The notes beneath the pieces were generated by a model. That model was given only the letters and a program-made list of their open reading frames with translations, made no database searches and was not told the origin of the DNA. A program made the position numbers and the translations under genes. From positions 1-14,067 of the forward strand of contig DESD01000044.1 in the NCBI GenBank assembly GCA_002361935.1: DNA of 14,067 bases. Direction: 5' to 3'. Source of the stretch: Ruminococcaceae bacterium UBA3323. GTDB taxonomy: Bacteria > Bacillota > Clostridia > Oscillospirales > Acutalibacteraceae. Positions 7,759-14,044 of this stretch are shown here, piece after piece; within the stretch, counting starts at the first letter, position 1, and every line of letters begins with the position of its first letter.

Positions 7759-7840
7759 ATTTTTTGGGTTTAATGTACGCTAGGGATAGTCGGGCATTGA
7801 AACTTGTACATATTTGCATAGTAATTCCTCACACAAGGGA

Positions 7841-7981
7841 GTAGTCTGTGTAATGGGACATTCGGATGTATCTGTAACTGCTAAAATCTACACTCATATG
7901 GTAGATGAAGTATTCGAGCAGAATAGGAAAAGATTAGCTGAATACGCAAATCAAAAGGAACAAAAAGCAGTAAACACATAA
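7841..7981 (+). pseudogene. C-terminal fossil of a tyrosine recombinase (phage/ICE integrase)
   Basis: The frame encodes VVCVMGHSDVSVTAKIYTHM followed by a charged tail of 26 residues and a TAA at 7979-7981. GHSDVSVT and the nucleophile region IYTH (Tyr17 of the fragment) are the last conserved block of tyrosine recombinases of the phage-integrase type; the catalytic Arg and upstream boxes are absent. Upstream the frame is open only back to a TAG at 7787-7789 and does not resemble an integrase, so over 300 codons have gone. It is evidence that a mobile element once integrated here. Confidence 0.8.
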
Positions 7982-7992
7982 GGAACAGAAAA

Positions 7993-8031
7993 GAGGTAGG
8001 GGCGGTGCATAATTTACACCACCTCTACCTC
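7993..8031 (-). repeat. Hairpin repeat, copy 1 (also the likely terminator of the GNAT gene)
   Basis: A 39-base hairpin with 15-bp arms (one mismatch, one G-T pair) around a 9-base AT loop, starting GAGGTAGG and ending CTACCTC. On the minus strand it is followed by TTTTCTGTT, so it can terminate transcription from the acetyltransferase gene that ends at 8089. On its other flank lies a 22-base tail, 8032-8053, that is 18/22 identical to the tail of the second copy at 13637-13675. The two copies, in the same orientation, enclose the GNAT-van-femX segment. Confidence 0.7.
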
Positions 8032-8088
8032 AAGTTTTGGTGACAAACAATATATAAACTCAATGAATCTAATTAACAAAACAAGACT

Positions 8089-8541
8089 TTACAATTTCTT
8101 TCTCATACAAATGGAATCAGGCATATCCTCGTATTGACCATAGTTTAGAATAACCTTATACCCAATTTTTCTGTATAATGACATTGCTGCAACAAGCGGT
8201 TCACCGGATTCCAAAATCAGATAATGGTAGCTCTGTTCTCTTGCAGACTCCTCTAACAGCTCCATTAACTTTTTTGAAATTCCTCTGCCCCTATAATCTG
8301 CTTTTATAAAAACGCGCTTTACTTCGGCACATTCAGCATCATACTCTTTGAAAGCCGCACAGCCAATCGGAATATCATTATCATATACAACAATTACATT
8401 GTGAATATCATCAAGCTGATTATATGGGATATACTCTGATCTGTTTTCTTCACCACCAACAATTTCATTGAGAAAATCATCCAAATCATGGCATAGCTCG
8501 ATAAAATCAGTATTAGCACCATCAGTATATACAAATTTCAT
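8089..8541 (-). CDS. GNAT-family N-acetyltransferase
   Basis: 150-residue acetyl-CoA-dependent acetyltransferase of the GNAT fold; the acceptor is unknown. The acetyl-CoA pyrophosphate loop is seen as RGRGIS (residues 84-89) after the strand EVKRVFI, and the C-terminal motif B as ESGEPLVAAMSLYRKIGY, typical of small single-domain family members. A GGAGAAG site lies 9 bases before the ATG. It is the last gene of the minus-strand series, 76 bases after vanY, and its transcript can end at the hairpin at 7993-8031. There is no evidence that it acts on cell wall; it may be a separate unit. Confidence 0.88.
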   Translation of the reverse strand: MKFVYTDGANTDFIELCHDLDDFLNEIVGGEENRSEYIPYNQLDDIHNVIVVYDNDIPIGCAAFKEYDAECAEVKRVFIKADYRGRGISKKLMELLEESAREQSYHYLILESGEPLVAAMSLYRKIGYKVILNYGQYEDMPDSICMRKKL

Positions 8542-8617
8542 TTTTATAATCTTCTCCGATTAAATTATTTAATATAAGATTATCATAAATTCCGAGGAAA
8601 AACAATATAAATAATAC

Positions 8618-9358
8618 TTAAAATGCATGCAAATATTCTTCAAGACAAAGGTTATGATCATAAATAAATTTTGCATTTTCTTTGCCGACATAGCGATAAT
8701 GCCATGGCTCATAATCTGTTTTGGTTATATCACTTTTATCAGCAGGATAACGCAGAATAAACCCGTATTTCCAGCTGTTTTTTAATAGCCATTGCTGAAC
8801 TGCTGTTTTTTCCTGTTGCAAATCAAGCATTTGGTAATCTATATCCACGATATCAAAAGCCAGTCCTGTCTGATGCTCACTCGTACCCGGAACTGCAACA
8901 AGCTTTGCGGCCTCAATTTCAGCCTCTTCATCCGAATGTCCTGCCGCCTTTTGCTTTTTCACCTGATTTTCAAACAAAGTCTTCTGCATTTCCTGCGTTC
9001 GATATGCGGAGCATACCACCGGAGTAAGTCCTTCCTGTCTGCAGTCATCAAGCATTTGCTGTAAATCCGAACAGCATCTCGAATCTGCCTGAAAACCGTT
9101 TGTCAGTACTGCGGTATCAACACTATAATCATCCGGAAGCTTATGATCTGCATTTACTAAAATAAGCCTCCAATCGGTTTTGTCTATATTTATTCCATTA
9201 TAATTGCTGACTGTATTATCCGTTTGTGATATATCACTTTCGCTTGTTATCAGTATATCTTTTTCAGATTTAATATGTTTAATTTCCAAAACTGCAGATA
9301 TTGAAATAACAACTGTTAAACAAATTGTGACTATCGTCATAATACTTTTCATCTTCAT
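8618..9358 (-). CDS. VanY-type D-alanyl-D-alanine carboxypeptidase (peptidase M15B), membrane-anchored
   Basis: Zinc carboxypeptidase expected to remove the terminal D-Ala (or D-Lac) from peptidoglycan stem peptides on the outer face of the membrane. It has 246 residues. Residues ~6-24 form an uncleaved signal anchor, followed by a polar linker to ~60. The M15 core has VVCSAYRT (Arg120 for substrate binding), the zinc motif SEHQTGLAFD (His162, Asp169) and EPWHYRYVG (Glu217 catalytic, His220 third ligand), so the active site is complete. The ATG follows an AAAGGATG site. It lies 81 bases after the unknown gene; the gap holds a perfect palindrome and a version of the element found upstream of vanR. 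VanS and VanR homologues two genes upstream support control by cell-wall stress. Resistance genes vanH, vanA and vanX are absent. Confidence 0.9.
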   Translation of the reverse strand: MKMKSIMTIVTICLTVVISISAVLEIKHIKSEKDILITSESDISQTDNTVSNYNGINIDKTDWRLILVNADHKLPDDYSVDTAVLTNGFQADSRCCSDLQQMLDDCRQEGLTPVVCSAYRTQEMQKTLFENQVKKQKAAGHSDEEAEIEAAKLVAVPGTSEHQTGLAFDIVDIDYQMLDLQQEKTAVQQWLLKNSWKYGFILRYPADKSDITKTDYEPWHYRYVGKENAKFIYDHNLCLEEYLHAF

Positions 9359-9370
9359 ATTAATACATCC

Positions 9371-9398
9371 TTTATCATAAATTTGATTTTATGATAAA
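9371..9398. promoter_or_regulatory. Perfect palindrome in the vanY leader
   Basis: Perfect 11-bp arms TTTATCATAAA (9371-9381) and TTTATGATAAA (9388-9398) around a 6-base loop. The left arm overlaps the Shine-Dalgarno region of vanY (9366-9373 on the plus strand), so as RNA it could partly mask ribosome binding. It may instead be a protein-binding site. There is no T-tract in line with it, so it is not a convincing terminator. Confidence 0.5.
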
Positions 9399-9439
9399 CG
9401 CATATCATTTCAAAAGAATAACGAAAAAGCATCAAATCA

Positions 9440-10192
9440 TCATCTCATATTAAAGAGCAGATATTTATCCTTTTCAAAATACACAGATATAAAATCATTC
9501 GTTAATCCATAGCCGTTTTTATTAATAACTTCAATAATATAATGCGAATCGGAATCTTTTCTGCATATTACATCATCGGCATGATAATTTTCTTTACAGT
9601 ACTCTCCCAACGCCTCAATCTCCTCTGGTATCTCTTCATCAAAAACATCAAGCTTTTGTTCGGACTGTGTGTGTACTGCGGATTCGTCCTCATTCATTAT
9701 AAGACCAACCATTTTGCCGCTGATATCATCTATCCACATAACCTGCTGAATATTATTTTTATCAAGCCAGGAGCATCGCCAATATACTGTTGATTGCTCA
9801 ACCGCCTCATCACCGATACTGATAAACAGATTCGGCACAGCCTTAAAAGCATTGTAGTTTTCATCTAAGCTGTAATCTAAAATGCCAAGAGATTCCCATA
9901 TTTTTAATGATATGGATTTAACCTTGTCATATGTTAAATTGCACACCTTTGATGTTTCGGAAATTTCAACTACGGAAATATTTGAGTTAATTAAATTGAA
10001 AAAAGTGCATGCATTTTTTATGCTCTCCTCAGAGTTCAACAGAACCAATGAGACCTTTTTATTTTCCATTTGCTCAACCGAATTATAAAGCCGCCAATCC
10101 AGGCCCCTTGATGCTAAATCGGGCATAAAAAAGCCTGCAGCAATTATAACCAAAGTGCATAAACAAAAAAATGTTTTCTTAAAGCCACTCAT
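9440..10192 (-). CDS. Membrane-anchored extracytoplasmic protein of unknown function
   Basis: I do not recognise the family. The product (250 residues from the ATG at 10190-10192) has one hydrophobic segment at about residues 6-23 (FFCLCTLVIIAAGFFMP), positive residues before it, and a polar, acidic remainder, which predicts a membrane-anchored protein facing outward. An acidic stretch, DVFDEEIPEEIEALGEY, lies at about residues 182-198. An open frame extends five codons further up to a GTG at 10207, but the AGGGGGTG site fits the ATG better. The ATG is one base after the vanS stop (TAATATG), so translation is coupled to the kinase. Position between vanS and vanY suggests an accessory sensor or a partner of the kinase or carboxypeptidase; that is inference only. 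Confidence 0.75.
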   Translation of the reverse strand: MSGFKKTFFCLCTLVIIAAGFFMPDLASRGLDWRLYNSVEQMENKKVSLVLLNSEESIKNACTFFNLINSNISVVEISETSKVCNLTYDKVKSISLKIWESLGILDYSLDENYNAFKAVPNLFISIGDEAVEQSTVYWRCSWLDKNNIQQVMWIDDISGKMVGLIMNEDESAVHTQSEQKLDVFDEEIPEEIEALGEYCKENYHADDVICRKDSDSHYIIEVINKNGYGLTNDFISVYFEKDKYLLFNMR

Positions 10193-10193
10193 A

Positions 10194-11576
10194 TTATTCG
10201 GATGCACCCCCTTTTAAAACAACAGTAACGACTGTACCTTCATGAAGCCTGCTTTGAATTTTTATATCTCCGCCGTGTGCTGCTGCAATTTCTTTGCATA
10301 GTGCCAGACCCAGTCCTGCTCCGCCCAGTTTTCTTGAACGCGACTTGTCTGCTCTGTAAAACGCTTCGGTAAGATGCTTAATATCCTTTTCGGAAATTCC
10401 CGGGCCATTGTCACAAACCTGTATTTCGCAACCGGTTTCAAGCATAACAGATTTAATTTTAATAATGCCTTTTTCACCGTCAAACGCTTTTCTTGCATTA
10501 TCGCATAAATTTGTGATTAAGGATTTTATTAGGTCCGCATCAATATAGCAAACGCCTTCTTCACATTCACAAAAAAGATCTATATTTTGCTTTTTATAAA
10601 CCAGGCTGTAACTTTCAACAAAATCATTTATCAGCTCCGATAAAACAACAGGCTGTATATTGGCCTTTTCTTTTCCGATAACAATCAGCTCAAGCAGCTT
10701 TTGAGACAGATTTTCAAGCCTTTTTCCCTCAACAACAATATAATTGGCTGCCTCTCTTATTTCATCGGTATCCAGAACACCGCTTCGAATCAAATCTGCA
10801 TACCCTATAATAGATGTCATCGGTGTTTTTGTTTCATGGGCAAAGCTTGCAATGAACTGCTCCTGATGATGAATATTGTTTTCAAGATAACTGACCATTG
10901 TATTAAAATCGTCCGCTACAAAGGCTATTTCATCATTTGTTCTTACATTTGCCCTTCTTGACAGATTGCCCGAGGAAATATCCCTTGATACCTTAGATAA
11001 TTCTGATAAAGGCTTTGTCAAAAAGCCTGATATACAGCCTGATAAAACTGCACAAACAAGCACCAAAAACAAAAATACGCCTCTGTATATTCTCAAAAGC
11101 ACATTCTGTGTTTCGGAAACAGAAGATATATCGCAAACCATATCAAGAAATAATATATCATCACCCGCCTTAATACTTCCCGTCACCAAAAGGAAATGAT
11201 TGCCGTTATCTTCGAAAAAATATTTTATGGCACAGTTTCCTGAGGATACAGTAACATCATTAACGGAATAATTGAAACTTCCTTCATTATAAAGTGTTTT
11301 GTTATCCATATACAGTCTTAATGCTGTCCATGAGCCTGCATTTTTATCCGAAATCTGTTTTAAGGTTTCGCTGATATCTTCAACATCTATTTGCTGATTC
11401 ACTTCATTGATTACCTGAAGCGTGCTCAAAACAGACTGATATAAATTATATGCAGCTGATTTTTCTCTTTCCAAGGCTTCATTGAAAGAGAAGGAAATCA
11501 TAAGACTGCCGCCGATACCGAATAAAAAAGATAATAGGCACAGCATAGATAAAACAATTTTTACAGAAAACTTCAT
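10194..11576 (-). CDS. VanS-like sensor histidine kinase
   Basis: 460-residue membrane histidine kinase, probably sensing the envelope state and phosphorylating the regulator encoded just upstream. Layout: membrane segment 1 at ~7-29, an extracytoplasmic domain of ~130 residues, membrane segment 2 at ~164-187, HAMP ~185-238, dimerisation domain with the phospho-acceptor His247 in SFAHETKTPMTS, then the ATPase domain with N-box NLCDNARKAF (Asn356, Asn360), G1 box DNGPGIS (389-395), F box FYRADKSRS and G2 box GGAGLGLALCKE. All boxes are complete. The extracytoplasmic domain is larger than in VanS of the short type, so the ligand need not be a glycopeptide. Its ATG is 7 bases after the regulator stop; the GGAGGTG site lies inside the last codons of that gene. 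Confidence 0.93.
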   Translation of the reverse strand: MKFSVKIVLSMLCLLSFLFGIGGSLMISFSFNEALEREKSAAYNLYQSVLSTLQVINEVNQQIDVEDISETLKQISDKNAGSWTALRLYMDNKTLYNEGSFNYSVNDVTVSSGNCAIKYFFEDNGNHFLLVTGSIKAGDDILFLDMVCDISSVSETQNVLLRIYRGVFLFLVLVCAVLSGCISGFLTKPLSELSKVSRDISSGNLSRRANVRTNDEIAFVADDFNTMVSYLENNIHHQEQFIASFAHETKTPMTSIIGYADLIRSGVLDTDEIREAANYIVVEGKRLENLSQKLLELIVIGKEKANIQPVVLSELINDFVESYSLVYKKQNIDLFCECEEGVCYIDADLIKSLITNLCDNARKAFDGEKGIIKIKSVMLETGCEIQVCDNGPGISEKDIKHLTEAFYRADKSRSRKLGGAGLGLALCKEIAAAHGGDIKIQSRLHEGTVVTVVLKGGASE

Positions 11577-11583
11577 ACCATAA

Positions 11584-12237
11584 TTACACCTCCAGCCGAT
11601 AGCCTATTTTATTAACTGCCTGAATATGATTTTCCCAGTCTAATTTTTTTCTGAGACGCTGAACATGCAAATCAACCGTTTTGCTGCCATACAAAAACTC
11701 TTCACCCCATACTCTTTCATAAATGGTTTCACGATACATTGCCCGATTGGGGTTTCTGGCAAAAAGCAGCAATAAATCATACTCCTTTGGCGTAAGATGA
11801 ATTTCTCTGCCATCTTTTCTAACCTGTCTTGAATACGTATCAATCGTAACAGAACAAATTTCGATTACCGAATCTATTTTATTATATCGCCTCAAAACAA
11901 CCTCGACCCTTGCCAAAAGCTCAACCATATCAAAGGGCTTTACAATATAATCCTCCGCACCTGCACGAAGACCTTTTACTCTGTCTTCAACAGAGCCCTT
12001 AGCTGTAATAAAAATAACGGGAATATCCATTGGACGAATGTAATCAATCAGTGCAAAGCCATCAAATCCCGGCAGCATAATATCAAGCAATACTAAATCA
12101 TATCTATTATTTTCAAGCAAATCAGCAGCGGCTATTCCATCATAGGCACAGGTACATTTATACCCCTCCTTTGACAAGCCTAACCTGATTAAATTTGAAA
12201 TGCTCTTTTCATCCTCAACGATTAAAATATGATTCAA
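11584..12237 (-). CDS. VanR-like response regulator (OmpR/PhoB family), TTG start
   Basis: 217-residue two-component regulator. Receiver domain (1-~115): acidic pair Glu8/Asp9 in ILIVEDE, phospho-acceptor Asp52 in LLDIMLPG, Thr78 and Lys100 in FITAKG and VKPFD. Linker, then a winged-helix OmpR/PhoB DNA-binding domain (~125-217) with LTPKEYDLLLLF, the recognition helix SKTVDLHVQRLRKKL and the wing end NKIGYRL. The start must be TTG (12237-12235): an in-frame TGA lies nine bases upstream, and no ATG or GTG occurs before the essential ILIVEDE strand. An AGGAG site 10 bases before the TTG supports this and suggests modest expression. It leads a transcription unit with the kinase, the unknown protein and vanY. 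A candidate autoregulatory site lies at 12299-12322. Confidence 0.93.
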   Translation of the reverse strand: MNHILIVEDEKSISNLIRLGLSKEGYKCTCAYDGIAAADLLENNRYDLVLLDIMLPGFDGFALIDYIRPMDIPVIFITAKGSVEDRVKGLRAGAEDYIVKPFDMVELLARVEVVLRRYNKIDSVIEICSVTIDTYSRQVRKDGREIHLTPKEYDLLLLFARNPNRAMYRETIYERVWGEEFLYGSKTVDLHVQRLRKKLDWENHIQAVNKIGYRLEV

Positions 12238-12280
12238 GTTAAATCAACTCCTATATAACTTACTGCCCATACTAATCTTT

Positions 12281-12322
12281 ATTATACATATTTTCGGCAT
12301 CAAAACAGCATACTTTTCAAAA
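12281..12322 (-). promoter_or_regulatory. vanR promoter with a candidate VanR-box
   Basis: On the minus strand a perfect TATAAT lies at 12286-12281. There is no good -35 hexamer at 17 bases (GCTGTT). Instead the position is covered by the element AAAGTATGCTGTTTTGAT (12316-12299), which recurs with one change upstream of femX. An activator box replacing a poor -35 is the usual arrangement at PhoB/OmpR-activated promoters. TTTTGA occurs at both ends of the extended element, 17 bases apart start to start. Binding by this VanR is inferred. Confidence 0.5.
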
Positions 12323-12345
12323 TTTGCTGTATTTTGAATAAAAAA

Positions 12346-12386
12346 CAGACAAAGCATACTGCTGTTAAAGCAGTATACCCTGTCTG
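12346..12386 (-). terminator. Rho-independent terminator of femX
   Basis: On the minus strand, 16 bases after the femX stop: outer stem CAGACA / TGTCTG and inner perfect stem ATACTGCT / AGCAGTAT with a 5-base loop, followed directly by TTTTTTATT. It separates femX from the vanR unit, so the two are transcribed independently. Confidence 0.88.
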
Positions 12387-12401
12387 CAAATGCCTTAAGT
12401 A

Positions 12402-13433
12402 TTATTTTTTTATTTCTAAAAGACGACTGTAACATTTGAATATTATATTCCAGACAGCATTTGTCCATGGCTTAAACACCATATAAAATTCATCTGTAAA
12501 GCTAATAATATCACCCTTGAATCCGCTTTTAAACCGGTATACACCATACATCGGATGATTCTCATTTTGATATCCCGAAATACCGCCAAAATCATATATA
12601 TCACATTGTTTACTCCTTGCCCATTTAATCATTTCCCATTGCAGCAAATAGGTCGGCATATAATTTCTGTATTTATCCGTACTGCCGCCGTATAAATACC
12701 ATGCCTTATTTCCGTAAAAAACAGCCATTGCTGCAGCAACAGGTTCATTTTCGCATTCTACAATAAACAGTTTGGCATGTTCCTCCCCCATACTGTCCAG
12801 TATTCTTTCATAATAGGCAATATTTCTCAGGCAAAAATGATCACGCTTTGCCGTACAGCTTAAAATTTTATAAAAAACCGCAATATCCTTTTTGGTGCCA
12901 CACTTAATTTTTACATTCTTTCGCATTGCTAAATTTATATTATATCTGGTTTTGGATTTAAATGATTTTAATAACTCTTCCTCTGTTTTTCCTTTTATAT
13001 CCAGTCTGTAAACAAATTTAGGCTGAATCGTTTTACGGCTGCCGCCGCTTTTATAGCCTAATGCTTTCATTGTTTCTTTAAAAGAATAATCATCATCCGA
13101 AATGTCCGGATCCATTCTGAAAATAAAAGCATTGTATTTTTTTGCAATCTGCTTTACGCCTTCAGTTAGTTTTTTCAAGGTTTCCTTATCATCAGGATTA
13201 CAAACAAATCCTCTTGGTGCATACATCATATAGGAATGAAGAATAGGAACTTTCTTCAGCAGCACACTCATAGTGCCGACAATTTTGCCATCATTTCTGA
13301 TGATTATCCTCTCATGCTTCCAATTGATTTTTACCTGTGCCCATTCGGATGACTGCAAATAGTGACTTTTATGATTCGACTGCAAAAATTCATACAGTTC
13401 TTCATCCTCACAGTATTCTTTATTTGTAAACAT
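12402..13433 (-). CDS. FemABX-type peptidoglycan cross-bridge aminoacyltransferase
   Basis: Enzymes of this family transfer an amino acid from aminoacyl-tRNA to the stem peptide of lipid II, building cross-bridges (Gly, Ser, Ala or others). The protein (343 residues from the ATG at 13431-13433) shows the family pattern: YLQSSEWAQVK near the N-terminus, MYAPRGFV, KSKTRYNINLAMRK, the second GNAT-like domain with AAMAVFYGNKAWYLYGGS, and the closing block DFGGISG...GVYRFKSGFKG. No coiled-coil arm is seen, as in the shorter FemX-like members. I chose the ATG over a TTG two codons earlier because the AGGGAG site sits 8 bases before the ATG. It has its own terminator and an upstream copy of the vanR-associated element. 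Which amino acid it adds cannot be read from sequence; a VanK-like role is possible. Confidence 0.87.
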   Translation of the reverse strand: MFTNKEYCEDEELYEFLQSNHKSHYLQSSEWAQVKINWKHERIIIRNDGKIVGTMSVLLKKVPILHSYMMYAPRGFVCNPDDKETLKKLTEGVKQIAKKYNAFIFRMDPDISDDDYSFKETMKALGYKSGGSRKTIQPKFVYRLDIKGKTEEELLKSFKSKTRYNINLAMRKNVKIKCGTKKDIAVFYKILSCTAKRDHFCLRNIAYYERILDSMGEEHAKLFIVECENEPVAAAMAVFYGNKAWYLYGGSTDKYRNYMPTYLLQWEMIKWARSKQCDIYDFGGISGYQNENHPMYGVYRFKSGFKGDIISFTDEFYMVFKPWTNAVWNIIFKCYSRLLEIKK

Positions 13434-13503
13434 ATTCAACTCTCCCTATATCTTGTTTTAGAGAGTATATATTATTAAGCGAAAGATTTGTAAAAGAAAA
13501 GCA

Positions 13504-13521
13504 ATCAAAACAGCATATTTT
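13504..13521 (-). promoter_or_regulatory. Candidate VanR-box upstream of femX
   Basis: AAAATATGCTGTTTTGAT on the minus strand, 17 of 18 bases identical to the element at the vanR promoter and 70 bases upstream of the femX ATG. The -10 box at the equivalent distance is poor (ACAAAT, 13491-13486); TA-rich sequence further down (13465-13480) may provide it. Confidence 0.5.
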
Positions 13522-13636
13522 AATTTAATTAACGGTATAATATTAGTCATTTATTGAAGCAAATACATTTTTCTTAGCATTCCTCGCAAAAAGGAACTAT
13601 GCTGCTCAATAGCAGTTAATGCATAAATAAAAAAAC

Positions 13637-13697
13637 GAGGTGGGCACCCTGCATATTTTGCAGTGCCCCCACCTCAAATTATGATGACGAACAATAT
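13637..13697 (-). repeat. Hairpin repeat, copy 2 (also a strong terminator on the minus strand)
   Basis: 39-base hairpin (13637-13675) from GAGGTGGG to CCCACCTC plus the tail 13676-13697, which contains GATGACGAACAATAT. Compared with copy 1 at 7993-8053 it aligns without gaps: 27/39 in the hairpin and 18/22 in the tail by my count. At least one stem pair has changed on both sides (A-T to G-C at positions 6 and 34), so pairing is kept. On the minus strand the stem is followed by GTTTTTTTATTT, a strong terminator tract, although no minus-strand gene that needs it lies directly upstream. Confidence 0.7.
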
Positions 13698-13944
13698 TAA
13701 AGGCTAAAAATTTTTATTTGGTCTGGACTTTGGCAGAAAAGTGTGGTATGTGTTGTGTTGCGAAACGCATGACTCCAATTGCTGCGACACAATTATAAGA
13801 TAAAGGCAAGGATTGAATTTTTCGTCTTTATCTCTCGAAAGTCTCTCACCTAAACGCTCCCGGTCGCTCTCGGTAGGTTTTGGGAAATCAAAAATAATAG
13901 GTCTCTGAAAGTCTCACAAAAAATCTCAACAAAACAGAAAAGAA
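13698..13944. other. Non-coding stretch with short repeats and an imperfect hairpin
   Basis: No gene is supported. A hairpin with 10-bp arms (two G-T pairs) lies at 13753-13762 and 13783-13792. A near-direct repeat, TCTCTCGAAAGTCTCTCAC (13831-13849) and TCTCTGAAAGTCTCAC (13903-13918), lies to its right. A minus-strand frame is open over 69 codons (13704-13913) but has no ATG, GTG or TTG in its first 41 codons. The position beside a tRNA end fits an attachment-site region or gene debris. Confidence 0.4.
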
Positions 13945-13984
13945 AAAATCGCCCTAAAATCAACTGCAGATTGAGGGCGATTTT
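13945..13984. terminator. Bidirectional rho-independent terminator
   Basis: Outer 11-bp stem AAAATCGCCCT / AGGGCGATTTT, with a short inner AATC / GATT stem. On the minus strand it is followed by TTTTTTCTTTT, on the plus strand by a shorter T-tract. It lies downstream of the tRNA and would catch read-through from the tRNA terminator. Confidence 0.8.
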
Positions 13985-14010
13985 GGACTTTTCAAGGCTA
14001 TTTTGCATAG

Positions 14011-14040
14011 AAAAAGCGGTGACATCTATAATGTCACCGC
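14011..14040 (-). terminator. Terminator directly after the tRNA
   Basis: Perfect 10-bp stem GCGGTGACAT / ATGTCACCGC (14016-14025 and 14031-14040) with a 5-base loop, followed on the minus strand by TTTTTC. It begins four bases after the tRNA CCA end. Confidence 0.88.
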
Positions 14041-14044
14041 CTGC

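Noticed and set aside
8089..8541. GNAT protein as a member of the cell-wall module
   Set aside because: Same strand and close to vanY, but nothing in its sequence points to a cell-wall acceptor; kept as a generic acetyltransferase.
8618..12237. Vancomycin-resistance operon
   Set aside because: VanR, VanS and VanY homologues are present but vanH, the D-Ala-D-Lac/Ser ligase and vanX are absent, so resistance cannot be claimed.
13831..13918. CRISPR-like array from the TCTCT-GAAAGTCTC repeats
   Set aside because: Only two unequal copies, too short, no regular spacers and no cas genes.
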